A stretch of 64,000 bases of DNA from OLB7 sp966250335 (GCA_966250335.1 CBINGZ010000032.1:4367-68366), one strand, 5' to 3'; positions 50,923-60,432 are shown, counted from the stretch's first letter. Made by a program: numbers and translations. Notes: generated by a model from the sequence alone, not told the origin.

Positions 50923-52251
50923 ATGATATTTCGCCGACTTCTTTTTGTTGTCATCTCCGCGTTCGTCGTGCTCCTGTTGCCGGCGCCTGAAGCGTTCGCC
51001 GGCGGCGGCGCCGTATCGTACTATTCCCTCTCCGGAACGGTTACCCTGGCGGTCGACGGCTCTCCCGTCAGCGATATGCGCGTGGTTGCCTACGGCGCGG
51101 ACACGGCGAAGAAAATATCGTTCTATCACTCGACATATACCGACGAACGCGGCAGATACAGGTTCGACAGCATCAACGATCTCTGTTCATACAATGTGCA
51201 GATATTGCCCGAGTACGATACGCTGCTCGACGGCACGATCCTTGCGCAGTATCCGACGCAGTTCTACGATCGTTCCTCCACGTTCCATGGGGCGAAGCTC
51301 CTGAAACTCACGAGCGATACCACGGGGATCGATTTTCCGCTGACGAAGCGGGTCATCCACCGGAACGGCGTTACAGGCGTGCTGCGCGATTGGGCCGGGA
51401 AGCCGGTCGAGGGAAGGGTGACTCTGACGCCGATCTCCACAATATATCGCGGGTATGTCCCGCGCCGCGCCGTTGCCGGTCCCGACGGGGCATTCGGCTT
51501 CAGCGATCTGGCGCCCGGAACATGGATCGTCTTCGGCGATCCCGCGGACCGTGGAACGGCCGCGGGCTATTACGATATGAACGGTCCGGCCGCGACGATC
51601 TGGCTCGATGCGACGCTGGTGACGGTCGGCCCGGAAGGGACGGTGTCGGGGCTGGAGATCAGGTGCCCGGAGCGGAAGGTCGCGGGCTCGGCCCGGATTT
51701 CGGGAACAGTCGTCTGGAGTCCGACCGGCGTCGTCTCGCCCGGGTACAGCGTCCATGAGCATATGCCGGTCGAGGGGGCGCGGATCACCGTGCTGCTGGA
51801 GGGGAGGGTCGCGGATCGCGCAGTCACCGATCTCCAAGGGAAGTTCGAGTTGAAGGAGGTCCCTTCCGGGCCGGTGACGCTGGTCGTCGACAAGCCCGGC
51901 TATCGCGTCCACAGGATCGACACGGTTCTCGACGACGGGGGACGGCTCTCGCTGCGGCTGTGGGTCGGGAGCGGTCTCTCGGACGTTGAGATGGAATCGA
52001 TTCCGGTCGAGGCGATCTCGATCTATCCCAACCCGATTGTTTCCACGTCCCTTCTGCAACTGCATCGTTCAGGTCGCGGCGGCCGTGCCGGAATCATGCT
52101 GACCGATCTTACGGGGCGGACCGTGCTGACATTCGACACCGAGGACGATATGGTGGAACTGAGCGCCGCCGATCTGCCGGGCGGGGTCTACTACCTGCGC
52201 GTGAGAACCGCCGCATCCGTTGCAAGTTTTCCCATCGTGGTAAGCCGCTAA
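50923..52251 (+). CDS. Secreted carboxypeptidase-regulatory-repeat protein with T9SS sorting domain
   Basis: A 442-residue protein with signal peptide 1-27 (LLFVVISAFVVLLLPAPEAFA). It has three carboxypeptidase-regulatory-like modules: YSLSGTVTLAVDGSPVSDM, GVTGVLRDWAGKPVEGRVTL and a third ending LVVDKPGYRVHRIDTVL. The T9SS domain is at about 362-442 (ISIYPNPIVSTSLLQL, IMLTDLTGRTVLTFD, LPGGVYYLRVRTAASVAS). It is a shorter paralogue of the preceding gene, sharing GIDFGLTKR/GIDFPLTKR and AAYYNANGTAVTVW/AGYYDMNGPAATIW. AAGGAG lies 8 bases before the ATG. A terminator between the genes suggests it also has its own promoter. Confidence 0.85.
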   Translation: MIFRRLLFVVISAFVVLLLPAPEAFAGGGAVSYYSLSGTVTLAVDGSPVSDMRVVAYGADTAKKISFYHSTYTDERGRYRFDSINDLCSYNVQILPEYDTLLDGTILAQYPTQFYDRSSTFHGAKLLKLTSDTTGIDFPLTKRVIHRNGVTGVLRDWAGKPVEGRVTLTPISTIYRGYVPRRAVAGPDGAFGFSDLAPGTWIVFGDPADRGTAAGYYDMNGPAATIWLDATLVTVGPEGTVSGLEIRCPERKVAGSARISGTVVWSPTGVVSPGYSVHEHMPVEGARITVLLEGRVADRAVTDLQGKFELKEVPSGPVTLVVDKPGYRVHRIDTVLDDGGRLSLRLWVGSGLSDVEMESIPVEAISIYPNPIVSTSLLQLHRSGRGGRAGIMLTDLTGRTVLTFDTEDDMVELSAADLPGGVYYLRVRTAASVASFPIVVSR

Positions 52252-52274
52252 GGGGTTGAGCGACCTGATGGGAA

Positions 52275-52310
52275 GAGCCCGGCGGACACTGGGAGCCCGC
52301 CGGGCTCAGT
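52275..52310. terminator. Rho-independent-like hairpin between convergent genes
   Basis: GAGCCCGGCGG (52275-52285) pairs perfectly with CCGCCGGGCTC (52297-52307), followed by AGTTATAT. It lies between the T9SS gene and the convergent membrane-enzyme gene. Confidence 0.7.
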
Positions 52311-52353
52311 TATATCCGGGGCGGTCGAACGGGTGATCGAATCGTTGTCCGAT

Positions 52354-53088
52354 TTATTGCCCGTTGAGTGAAACCCGTTCGATATGCTTCTTCTCGATCA
52401 GATAATAGAAGAGATACATGCTCGCCTGGTTGATCGCCATCGCAACGATCCCCGCGATCGAGCCCGCCAGCAGCGCGCTCCCGTAGCCGTTTGCCTGTCC
52501 GATTCCATACATCGGATTGGCGAAATATCTGTACGGTCCGGTCTGCTTGAAGCCTGAGAGGGAGCGGCCGACGAAGAGATCCTTGTAGTAGTAGGCGTCG
52601 ATCCCGATGATCAGCGCGGCCCAGACGTTGACCACCATGCCGACCAGGGTGAGCGCCACGCCCGCTCCGGTCAGAATCGCCCCGGCACCTTCGCCGAAGA
52701 GTCCCGTCGACATGCTCGTCCGTTCGATCAGCAGACCGAAGGAGAGACCGCGGTGAATGAAGAAGAGGGCGGTGATCGCCTGATAGATCTGGAACGCGGT
52801 CGCCTCGCCGTATCGCCGGATCATCCGCTCGGCGATTCCGTTCGGCACGAAGCTGGCGAAGAGAAGAATATATCGAAGTACGAACACCGCCACGAAATAT
52901 ATCATGACGCCGTTCATGCCGATCATATCGCTGTAGAGCAGTCCCAGCAGCAGACTCGAGACCGTCAGCAGAAGGAGCACGACCCGCAGCCGGCTGAGGT
53001 TGTCCACCAGTATACCGCTCATCGCCAGGAGCGTCAGCCCGATCTCCTTGATCGTCTCCGTCACTTTCGATACCACCGTGTCGGCCAT
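52354..53088 (-). CDS. Membrane methyltransferase-like protein (PEMT/ICMT type)
   Basis: A 244-residue protein with five to six hydrophobic segments (about 15-33, 35-52, 57-78, 100-118, 130-160, 205-230). Near residue 183 it has KQTGPYRYFANPMYGIGQANGYG, which is the GPYRYxRNPMY SAM-binding pattern of the phospholipid/isoprenylcysteine methyltransferase superfamily, and a C-terminal YYLIEKKHIERV as the matching Glu-containing end. A role in methylating phosphatidylethanolamine or another membrane lipid is inferred. It lies 130 bases downstream of ddl. Confidence 0.75.
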   Translation of the reverse strand: MADTVVSKVTETIKEIGLTLLAMSGILVDNLSRLRVVLLLLTVSSLLLGLLYSDMIGMNGVMIYFVAVFVLRYILLFASFVPNGIAERMIRRYGEATAFQIYQAITALFFIHRGLSFGLLIERTSMSTGLFGEGAGAILTGAGVALTLVGMVVNVWAALIIGIDAYYYKDLFVGRSLSGFKQTGPYRYFANPMYGIGQANGYGSALLAGSIAGIVAMAINQASMYLFYYLIEKKHIERVSLNGQ

Positions 53089-53218
53089 CTGTTCGTTCCC
53101 TGTTCCGCCATGTTGTCCGTTGATCTTCTCTTCGGGCTACAACATAGGGGAGGGAAGGGGTGTTCCGGCGTTGAGACGGAGGGGTGTTATGAATTGGTGA
53201 TGCGGGACGCCGCCGGGC

Positions 53219-54349
53219 TCAGGCCTCGTCCCCGTAGCTCGTCCGGAGCGCCGAATCGCGTTCGTGCCGTTGCAGCGCGAGCTGGATGAGCCTGTCGATA
53301 AGCTCGGTATACGAGATGCCGCTCGCCTCCCACAACTTCGGGTACATGCTGATACGGGTGAAGCCGGGGATGGTGTTGATCTCGTTGACGAAGATCTCCT
53401 CTTCGTCCCGCAGGAAGAAATCGACACGCGCCATCCCCTCGCAGCAGAGCTCGCGGAACGCGTCCACCGCATAGGTTCGGAGCTTGAGGGTGAGATGTTC
53501 GGAGAGATCGGCGGGGATCTTCAGCAGGGCCCCCTTCTCGTCGATATACTTCGCCTCGTACGAGTACCATTCATGCTGCGGGATGATCTCGCCGGGGACG
53601 GAGGCGATCGGCTCCTCGTTGCCGAGCACCGCGCATTCGATCTCTCGTCCTTCGATAAATTCCTCCACCAGCACCTTGTTGTCGAAGCGGAACGCGTCGT
53701 CCAGCGCGGCCTGAAGTTCTCCGGCGTTCATCACCTTGTGGATGCCGACCGAGGAGCCGAGGTTGGCGGGCTTCACGAAGACCGGGAAGCCGAGAAGCCA
53801 GGCGATCTCCTCGATCGTGATCTTCTTCGCCGTGGCCCTGGTGAGCGCGATGAAGTTGGCGATCGGAAGGCCGGCGTCGCGCAGCAGGCGCTTCATCACA
53901 TCCTTGTCCATCCCGACGGCGGAGCCGAGCACCCCCGCCCCGACGAAGGGGATGTTCGCCATGCGGAGCATCCCCTGCACCGTGCCGTCCTCACCGAACG
54001 GGCCGTGAAGGATCGGAAAGACGACATCGACGGCGCCGATCGTTTCAGCTCCGGCCGGAAGAGATCCCGCCAGGCTTACCATCTGCCGCGATGTTTCGGT
54101 CTCCCCCGGCACCAGGGCGAGGCCGTGGCCCGAGCCCTGAAGAGTGATCAGCTTCGGATCGTGCGGGTTCAGGAGCTTCATCGACCCGTCGTCGAGATGC
54201 CACTTCCCCTGCTTGTCGATCCCGATCATCACGGGCTCGTACTTCTCCCTGTCGATCGCATCGAGAACGTTCTGTGCCGATTGAAGCGATACCTCGTGTT
54301 CGGCCGATTTCCCGCCGAAGAGAATGCCGACTCTGATTTTTCTGTTCAC
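53219..54349 (-). CDS. ddl: D-alanine--D-alanine ligase
   Basis: A 376-residue ATP-grasp enzyme making the D-Ala-D-Ala dipeptide for peptidoglycan. N-terminal VGILFGGKSAEHEVSLQSA (D-Ala binding), then PILHGPFGEDGTVQGMLRMA, FVGAGVLGSAVGMDKDVMKR, PVFVKPANLGSSVGIHKV, omega-loop EWYSYEAKYID (the Tyr expected for D-Ala rather than D-lactate) and EIFVNEINTIPGFTRISMYP with KLWEASG. Length is typical of the DdlA-type enzymes. It starts 8 bases after the stop of the solenoid/HEAT gene, so the two are co-transcribed. Confidence 0.96.
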   Translation of the reverse strand: MNRKIRVGILFGGKSAEHEVSLQSAQNVLDAIDREKYEPVMIGIDKQGKWHLDDGSMKLLNPHDPKLITLQGSGHGLALVPGETETSRQMVSLAGSLPAGAETIGAVDVVFPILHGPFGEDGTVQGMLRMANIPFVGAGVLGSAVGMDKDVMKRLLRDAGLPIANFIALTRATAKKITIEEIAWLLGFPVFVKPANLGSSVGIHKVMNAGELQAALDDAFRFDNKVLVEEFIEGREIECAVLGNEEPIASVPGEIIPQHEWYSYEAKYIDEKGALLKIPADLSEHLTLKLRTYAVDAFRELCCEGMARVDFFLRDEEEIFVNEINTIPGFTRISMYPKLWEASGISYTELIDRLIQLALQRHERDSALRTSYGDEA

Positions 54350-54357
54350 GATAGTTT

Positions 54358-57300
54358 CTACCCGTTGCGTCGTTTCTTCTTCCGTTCGCTCTTGGAACTG
54401 GAGTCCTCCTCATCCGCCTGATGTTCTTCCTTCTTCTCCTTTTTCTTCTTCACCTGTTCATCTTTCAGCTCCTTCTGCAGATCGCCGGCGCGGTAGATCT
54501 CGTAGAGGACCAGCGAGCTGTTCTCGTTCTTCCGCAGCTTCGCGACCTTCGCAAGCGAAGGTTCGTCGCGCCACTCGATCGCCAGGCGTGCCCCCTCGGC
54601 CCGTATCGCCGGGGCTTCGTCGGCCAGCATCGTCTCTACAAGCCGCTTCCGGAGCTCGGGATCGGTGATCTTTCCGGCAAGAGGGTAGAGGAGGTTGTGA
54701 GGATAACCGCTCCGGTTGGCAAGAAGTGCCTCGGTGACGAATCCGTCGATCGAATCGATCGGTCTGTATTGCAGTCCGATCTGAATCTGGTAGCGGACGA
54801 TCTGGCTGGGATCGTTCAGCAGCGGGAGGATCATCGTCAGCTCGGCGCTGTCCGCGATGTTCACCAGTGCCCGCGCCACCCGCGCGCGGACGATCTCCAC
54901 GGTATCCTTCAGGGCGCGCCGCAGGTAGGGGCGGGCCGAATCGGCGCGCATTTTCAGCAGAGCCTCCGCCGCCGAAGCCTTCATCCGCCAGCTCGACGTA
55001 TCGGTCAGTCGCCTGCCGAGCGCGATCGCCGCCGTGGAGTCGTGCATCTCTCCCAGCACATACATCGCAAGACCTCTCCGTTCAGGATCACCCTTCAGCA
55101 CCGTGTCGATCAGCATCGGCACGATACGGGGACCGAACTTCGGGAGGATGAACCCGAGAGCGTTCCGTTCACGGGCGGACTCGGAGTTGAGCATGGAGAG
55201 GAGATAGGGGATCGATTCGTCGGCGCGGGAGATGAGACGCTCGCGGGCCGGTTCCACCATATACTGATATTTCTGCGGCGCGGTCGAGGCCTGGATGAAG
55301 AGCGAGGGGATATCCTTGGCGAGCACCCTGTCGATCTCCTCCTTCGTCTTCGCCGGTTCCTTCGGTTCGGGTGTTCCCACATCCAGGTCCTTCGGGCGGA
55401 AGTTGGCGTCGATCCCGGCGCCGTAGAAGCTGCCGGTCCAGGTCGTGTCGTTGCGGCCGCGCGGGGTGCCGTAGAAGTCGCTTCCCTCCAGATCGAGGAA
55501 GAGGCCGATCATGCCGTACCAGTTGCGAAGGTCGCTGTAGCCGAGCGTGTTCATCTGGCGCGATATATATCCGTCGGCCCCGGCTCCATCCACGAAAAGG
55601 GAGATGGCGTTGGCGTTCCCCCCTCCCAGCGAAAGGGATTCCACGACGTAGTTGTCATCCCCCTTTACATCGTAGAGCCCTCCGAACCCGACGTCGTGTC
55701 CGCACCCCTGCGAGACGCCGTGCGATACGTAGTTGTCGTTCCCCGCGTTATCGAGCAGCACGCCGAAGGCGTAGTGGACGCCGGCCCCCTGGGCATACTG
55801 GAAGGCGTTGTAGTTGTCGCTCCCCTTGCGGTCGATCACGGCGCCGAAGCCGTACCAGTAGGCGCTTCCCTGGCCGTAGATATCGGCCGAATACGTATCG
55901 TTGCCGGAGATATCGGCGATAAACCCGTACCCGCCGGAGGCGACCGGTCTCATGCCGAGCGCCGTTCCCTGGGAGAAGGTGTTGTAATGGTCGTCGTAGC
56001 GCAGGTAGTCGGTGTATGGGCTTGCCGCGATATAGGTGTCGTTCCCTTCGCGGTCGATGATGCCGCCCGCGCCCCTGGTGAACCCGAAGCCCTGGGACTG
56101 GAGGTGAGCCATATAGGAATCGTTCCCCTTGCCGTCGATGATCATCCCGATGCCGAAGAGTCCGGCCCCTTCCACGCAGGTGCCGCCGGAGTAGCGGTCG
56201 CTCCCCTCGGCGTCGTAGAGGATGCCGACGCCGAAGTAGCCCGATCCCAGCGCGAAGTTGCCGGCCGAGTAGGAGTCGTTCCCCTTCAGGTCGATCACGG
56301 TGGAGGCGCCGAAGAGGGTGCCGCCGAAATCGTAGTCGTGTCCCAGGTAGGTGTCGTCTCCCTGGAAGTCGATGATCATCGTCACGGAGCGGGCGGCCGC
56401 CTCCTGCTTGGTCCGTTTTTTCGGTCTGTAGATGTCGTTGCCGCCGACGTCGATGATGCAGTAGAAATCACCCGTGTAGAGATCGTCGCCGGGACCTCCG
56501 ATTGCGATCTTTCCCAGACGCGTGTTCCAGATCCTCGTCTTCACAGAATCGCGGAACGATTCGATTCCCTTCGTGATGCTCCGCGCGTAATCGAGCGCCG
56601 TCACGAACATGGAGACGCCGGGGGTCAGGAACTGGGCGTGATCGAGGTGGTTGGCGTCGATGTTGAAATACTGCTTGGAGCGGGCGATCCCGTACCGTTC
56701 GGCCATGCGTAGCTCCACGGGGGAGGCCTCGGCGTTCTCCTCCGATTCCAGCAGGAGCGAATCGCTGTACTCCACTAGCCTGCTGTACTGGTCGTCGGCC
56801 AGCAGTGAGCGGTTATTGTAGACCTGCACGTCGGTGGCGAGCGTCAGGATCAGGAACCGGCGGAGGATGAGCGCGGGGGTGAAATCCATCGAGTCCATGT
56901 CGATCTTGGAGAAGAACTTGATCTCCTTGTCGGTCACGGGGGGACGATTGTTCCCGAGGATGTCGCCGTCGATATCGAGCATCCGCTGGAGCTGCTTGAA
57001 GATCACCGCCGGTTCGTCGAAGCTCTTCTCGGCGGCCGAGCCGATCGTGTCGGCCAGGGCGATCGAGCGGAGCGGGTCGCCGAACAGTTCCTTGATCGTG
57101 TTGAGCCGGTGCGGATCGTCGGCCACGCGGTCCCAGCGCATCATCAGGTCGGAGCGCGTCATCAGGATGGAGGCCAGCGTGGAGTCGATCCCGCGCATCA
57201 CGTAGTTCGGCAGGTACTGCGCGGTCGCGCGCTCGCGTGCCAGGGGAACGACGAGGAGCGCGGCAAGAAGGAGCAGCGCGGCTCGCGCGGGAACGGAGCG

Positions 57301-57366
57301 TCCGTATCGGGATATGTTCACGGGGTCGTATGCTGATATGAATTGAGTACTGATAGATCGCGGCAC
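54358..57366 (-). CDS. Beta-solenoid (GND repeats) plus HEAT-repeat exported protein
   Basis: A 1002-residue protein. A hydrophobic signal region at about 26-49 (ARAALLLLAALLVVPLARE) is followed by a charged domain (50-290). About eleven repeats of roughly 31 residues (290-640) end in GGNDIY, GDDTYLG, KGNDSY, EGSDRY and REGNDTY patterns, with G-x-G-x-G strands between. This looks like a right-handed solenoid with Asp/Asn turns that could bind calcium. A HEAT-repeat region follows at about 700-955 (ALGFILPKFGPRIVPMLI, RARVARALVNIADSAELT), then a Lys/Glu-rich tail. The start is a GTG at 57366; a GTG at 57321 gives a more usual signal peptide. Role unknown; the neighbour ddl hints at cell-wall or envelope work. 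Confidence 0.8.
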   Translation of the reverse strand: MPRSISTQFISAYDPVNISRYGRSVPARAALLLLAALLVVPLARERATAQYLPNYVMRGIDSTLASILMTRSDLMMRWDRVADDPHRLNTIKELFGDPLRSIALADTIGSAAEKSFDEPAVIFKQLQRMLDIDGDILGNNRPPVTDKEIKFFSKIDMDSMDFTPALILRRFLILTLATDVQVYNNRSLLADDQYSRLVEYSDSLLLESEENAEASPVELRMAERYGIARSKQYFNIDANHLDHAQFLTPGVSMFVTALDYARSITKGIESFRDSVKTRIWNTRLGKIAIGGPGDDLYTGDFYCIIDVGGNDIYRPKKRTKQEAAARSVTMIIDFQGDDTYLGHDYDFGGTLFGASTVIDLKGNDSYSAGNFALGSGYFGVGILYDAEGSDRYSGGTCVEGAGLFGIGMIIDGKGNDSYMAHLQSQGFGFTRGAGGIIDREGNDTYIAASPYTDYLRYDDHYNTFSQGTALGMRPVASGGYGFIADISGNDTYSADIYGQGSAYWYGFGAVIDRKGSDNYNAFQYAQGAGVHYAFGVLLDNAGNDNYVSHGVSQGCGHDVGFGGLYDVKGDDNYVVESLSLGGGNANAISLFVDGAGADGYISRQMNTLGYSDLRNWYGMIGLFLDLEGSDFYGTPRGRNDTTWTGSFYGAGIDANFRPKDLDVGTPEPKEPAKTKEEIDRVLAKDIPSLFIQASTAPQKYQYMVEPARERLISRADESIPYLLSMLNSESARERNALGFILPKFGPRIVPMLIDTVLKGDPERRGLAMYVLGEMHDSTAAIALGRRLTDTSSWRMKASAAEALLKMRADSARPYLRRALKDTVEIVRARVARALVNIADSAELTMILPLLNDPSQIVRYQIQIGLQYRPIDSIDGFVTEALLANRSGYPHNLLYPLAGKITDPELRKRLVETMLADEAPAIRAEGARLAIEWRDEPSLAKVAKLRKNENSSLVLYEIYRAGDLQKELKDEQVKKKKEKKEEHQADEEDSSSKSERKKKRRNG

Positions 57367-57470
57367 GAAGGGAGCCGCCGGCCGGCGACCGGTGCGATCT
57401 GTTTGGCGGGAGCGCCCTTGAAAGACGTCCGCCGCCCGTCGGGATTTGAGCCGGAGGGGAGATCGATCGT

Positions 57471-58352
57471 TTATCCTTTCCCCGCTCCAAGAAACTTCCC
57501 CAGGAACGACACGGTCCTGTCGATCGCGTATTCCAGCACGGGGTTCGTTCCCTCGAACGGGTGGACGGCGCCGAACGTGTGAGCGGCGCCGGGGATCGGC
57601 ACGAACTCCGTCAGCGCCGGGTCGGCCAGCGCGGCCAGCCGCTCGCCATCCTCGATCCTGACGGTGAGATCCTGTTCTCCGTGGAGGATCAGGAGCGGTT
57701 TATGGAGTTCCGCGGCCGCCTTCCCGATATCGAGGGAGGGACGGTTCCTCTCCAGATCCTCCAGCAGCGAGAGGTTCAGCCGCATCATCTGGCCGGTCCG
57801 CATATTCTTCGATTCCATGTAGCCGTCACGTCGCCAGGCGTTCTTCTGCCGTTCGGTATATCTGTCGAAGTCGGCGACCGCCGCCCATACCGTCACGGCT
57901 CTGACCCGTTCATCCTGCCATGCTTCCAGCAGGGTGATGCCGCCCCCCCGCGAGTGTCCCACCAGGCCGATCCTTGCCGGGTCGGCGAGCTGGAACGAGG
58001 GGGGCTCGCCGTCGACGACGGCATCGACCATCCGGCGGAGTTCCGATACCTCGCGGGAGAAGGTGTTCTCCGCGAACCTATCCAGTCTGGTGAACTCCTC
58101 GCCGTGCCCTTCGGTGCCGTTGTGGCTGAAGTTGTAGGAGACCGTGTAGAACCCCCGGCGCGCCAGCGATTCGCAGATATAGGGGATGGAACCCCACTCC
58201 TTGAACCCCTTGAACCCGTGGGTGAAGATCACGACGGGGAAGGGGCCCCCTTCGGCGGGACAGCGCACGTCGCAGAAGAGAACCTCCCGGTCGTCGGCGG
58301 TGATGGTGAACGGAGCGTGCGCTATGGGCGTGTCGGAATCGGACGGTATCAT
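57471..58352 (-). CDS. Alpha/beta hydrolase (dienelactone hydrolase-like)
   Basis: A 293-residue enzyme. The strand PVVIFTHGFKGFKEWGS carries the oxyanion His-Gly; the nucleophile elbow is GLVGHSRGGGITLL with the Ser near residue 150. The acid is the Asp in LLILHGEQDLTVRIED, and the His in PGAAHTFGAVHPFE. A lid of about 45 residues (TERQKNAWRRDGYMES) lies before the acid. It lacks a signal peptide. The start at 58352 (MIPSDSDTP) is preferred over one at 58421 that adds Pro/Arg-rich sequence. Substrate unknown. Confidence 0.87.
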   Translation of the reverse strand: MIPSDSDTPIAHAPFTITADDREVLFCDVRCPAEGGPFPVVIFTHGFKGFKEWGSIPYICESLARRGFYTVSYNFSHNGTEGHGEEFTRLDRFAENTFSREVSELRRMVDAVVDGEPPSFQLADPARIGLVGHSRGGGITLLEAWQDERVRAVTVWAAVADFDRYTERQKNAWRRDGYMESKNMRTGQMMRLNLSLLEDLERNRPSLDIGKAAAELHKPLLILHGEQDLTVRIEDGERLAALADPALTEFVPIPGAAHTFGAVHPFEGTNPVLEYAIDRTVSFLGKFLGAGKG

Positions 58353-58515
58353 GGGGCCGAAAAAGTACGGCGGAACCGGCTCACGCACAAGGGCGGGGCG
58401 TTCGGCCCGGGGCCGTTCCATATTGCGACCGGGGCGCCCGACGGTTTGCCGTCTCGCCGAAGGTGATTATTATTCGGTGAAACGGAAACGGAACACCGAC
58501 AAACATCTACACGAT

Positions 58516-59730
58516 ATGTTCGATCGCATGCGCCCGGCGCTCCAGGAGGAGATCCGGAATATCAGGGAAGCGGGACTCTACAAGAACGAGCGGATCATCA
58601 CGACCCCCCAGGGTGTCGAAATAGAGGTGGCGGGAGGGACCCGGCCGGTCCTCAACTTCTGCGCCAACAACTACCTCGGGCTCAGTTCCCATCCCAGGGT
58701 GATAGAGGCCGCTCATCGCGCGCTCGACTCGCACGGCTACGGGATGAGCTCGGTCCGCTTCATCTGCGGCACCCAGGATATCCACAAGGAGCTGGAGCGG
58801 AAACTGGCCGAGTTCCACGGAACCGAGGACACCATCCTCTACGCCGCCTGCTTCGACGCCAACGGCGGCGTCTTCGAGCCGCTCTTCGGCGAGAACGACG
58901 CCATCATCTCCGACGCTCTCAACCATGCATCGATCATCGACGGCGTACGGCTCTGCAAGTCGAAGCGCTACCGCTACGCCAACGCCGACATGGAGGATCT
59001 GGAGCGCCAGCTTATCCAGGCCGACGCCGACGGCGCCGTGCAGAAGATCATCGTCACCGACGGCGTCTTCTCGATGGACGGGGTGATCGCGCCGCTCGAC
59101 AAGGTCTGCGATCTGGCCGACAAATACGGCGCGCTGGTCATGGTCGACGAGTGCCACGCGGCCGGGTTCATGGGGGCGAAGGGACGGGGTTCCGTGGAAT
59201 ATCGCAACGCGGTCGGTCGTGTCGACATTATCACCGGCACGCTCGGCAAGGCTCTCGGCGGCGCCATCGGCGGCTACACCACGGGACGGGCGGAGATCAT
59301 CGAGATGCTCCGTCAGCGTTCGCGTCCCTACCTTTTCTCCAACACGCTTCCTCCGATGGTGGTCGGCGCCGGCATCGCGGTGATCGATATGCTCTCGGAG
59401 ACCACGGAGCTGCGCGACAAGCTGGAGGAGAACACGAAATATTTTCGGGCAAGGATGGCGGAGACCGGCTTCGACATCGTCCCCGGCGAGCACCCGATCA
59501 CACCGATCATGCTCTACGACGCCCCGCTCGCGCAGAAGTTCGCCGAGAAGCTGCTGGAGGAGGGGATCTACGTGATCGGCTTCTTCTACCCGGTGGTCCC
59601 GAAGGGGCAGGCGCGTATCCGCGTGCAGATCTCGGCCGCGCACGAGCGGGAGCATCTCGACCGCGCCATCGAGGCGTTCACAAAGGTCGGACGCGAGCTC
59701 GGGGTGATCACGGAGCCGGCGGCGGCCTGA
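58516..59730 (+). CDS. kbl: Glycine C-acetyltransferase (2-amino-3-ketobutyrate CoA ligase)
   Basis: A 404-residue PLP enzyme of the alpha-oxoamine synthase group. It starts MFDRMRPALQEEIRNIREAG, a family N-terminus. It contains LNFCANNYLGLSSHP, GYGMSSVRFICGTQDIHKEL, IISDALNHASIIDG, DGVFSMDGVIAPLDKV, VDECHAAGFMG and GTLGKALGGAIGGY, where the Lys in LGKALGG binds PLP. It converts glycine and acetyl-CoA to 2-amino-3-ketobutyrate and back, in threonine breakdown. A GTG at 58477 preceded by GAAGGTGA is an alternative start adding 13 residues. Length matches E. coli Kbl (398). It is divergent from the hydrolase gene. Confidence 0.96.
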   Translation: MFDRMRPALQEEIRNIREAGLYKNERIITTPQGVEIEVAGGTRPVLNFCANNYLGLSSHPRVIEAAHRALDSHGYGMSSVRFICGTQDIHKELERKLAEFHGTEDTILYAACFDANGGVFEPLFGENDAIISDALNHASIIDGVRLCKSKRYRYANADMEDLERQLIQADADGAVQKIIVTDGVFSMDGVIAPLDKVCDLADKYGALVMVDECHAAGFMGAKGRGSVEYRNAVGRVDIITGTLGKALGGAIGGYTTGRAEIIEMLRQRSRPYLFSNTLPPMVVGAGIAVIDMLSETTELRDKLEENTKYFRARMAETGFDIVPGEHPITPIMLYDAPLAQKFAEKLLEEGIYVIGFFYPVVPKGQARIRVQISAAHEREHLDRAIEAFTKVGRELGVITEPAAA

Positions 59731-59888
59731 GATCGGGTTTCAACAAGGTCGAAAGCTCATGAAACGGCCCGAAACGGCCGGGTCGAGGGAATCATTCGCA
59801 ACGGACGGCAGTTCAGAATCATACACGGCGCCGGGTCCGGAACCGGCAGGGGGAGGGGCGGCGCCGACCGATAAACCGACGAACGCTC

Positions 59889-60329
59889 ATGAACAACGAA
59901 CAGATCTGTCAACGGCTCAACGAGATTCTCGCCAACGAACTGGCGGGAGCAATGATGTATCTGCATTACTCGTTCTACATCTACGGGCATGCGCGTATCC
60001 CGATCGTGGGATGGCTGCGGGCACAGTCGAATGAGGGGATGGCGCACGCCACGCTCGTCGGCGACAAGGTCATCACCTACGGCGGAGACCCGGTCACGCA
60101 CCCGACGCACGGGAAATTTCCGCCGAAATTCGACTCGCTGGACGATATGCTCCGCGTCGGCCTGAGCCTTGAGCTGGAGGTCTTCAACCAGTACGCGGCG
60201 CTGCTTGCCGAGGTCGAAGGGAAGCCGGAGCATCTCGGCCTGCGCGTCTTCCTGGAGGCGCAGATCACCGAGGAGAGCGGGCATATCGAGGAGATCCAGA
60301 AGATGCTGCTCCCCGATGTGGTGAAGTAG
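59889..60329 (+). CDS. Bacterioferritin/ferritin-like diiron protein
   Basis: A 146-residue four-helix protein. Candidate diiron ligands in order: Glu in ILANELAGAMMYLHY, Glu and His in SNEGMAHATLVGDK, Glu in LSLELEVFNQYAALL, and Glu and His in QITEESGHIEEIQKM. This E-ExxH-E-ExxH layout is that of bacterioferritin and ferritin-like proteins that oxidise and store iron, or protect DNA. The haem-binding Met of bacterioferritin at the dimer face could be the MM in AGAMMY, but that is uncertain. A strong terminator follows. Confidence 0.85.
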   Translation: MNNEQICQRLNEILANELAGAMMYLHYSFYIYGHARIPIVGWLRAQSNEGMAHATLVGDKVITYGGDPVTHPTHGKFPPKFDSLDDMLRVGLSLELEVFNQYAALLAEVEGKPEHLGLRVFLEAQITEESGHIEEIQKMLLPDVVK

Positions 60330-60355
60330 CGCGATTTTTCCCGGTCGAAATAACG

Positions 60356-60414
60356 TCAGGCTCCGAATCGGTCGATCATACATGGTCGGCCTGTTCGGGG
60401 CCTGATTTTTTTTT
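60356..60414 (+). terminator. Rho-independent terminator with 9-T tract
   Basis: TCAGGCTCCGAA (60356-60367) pairs with TTCGGGGCCTGA (60394-60405) with one G-T pair, followed by TTTTTTTTT. It ends the ferritin-like transcript. Confidence 0.85.
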
Positions 60415-60432
60415 GCAGGTCGGTTCAATGGC

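Noticed and set aside
54421..56712. Plus-strand reading frame of about 763 codons opposite the solenoid/HEAT gene
   Set aside because: It mirrors the regular GND repeats of the minus-strand protein and shows only Val/Asp/Gly-rich pseudo-repeats; no start signal.
58507..59655. Minus-strand reading frame of about 382 codons inside kbl
   Set aside because: The opposite strand encodes an unmistakable PLP enzyme; the antisense product has no motif.
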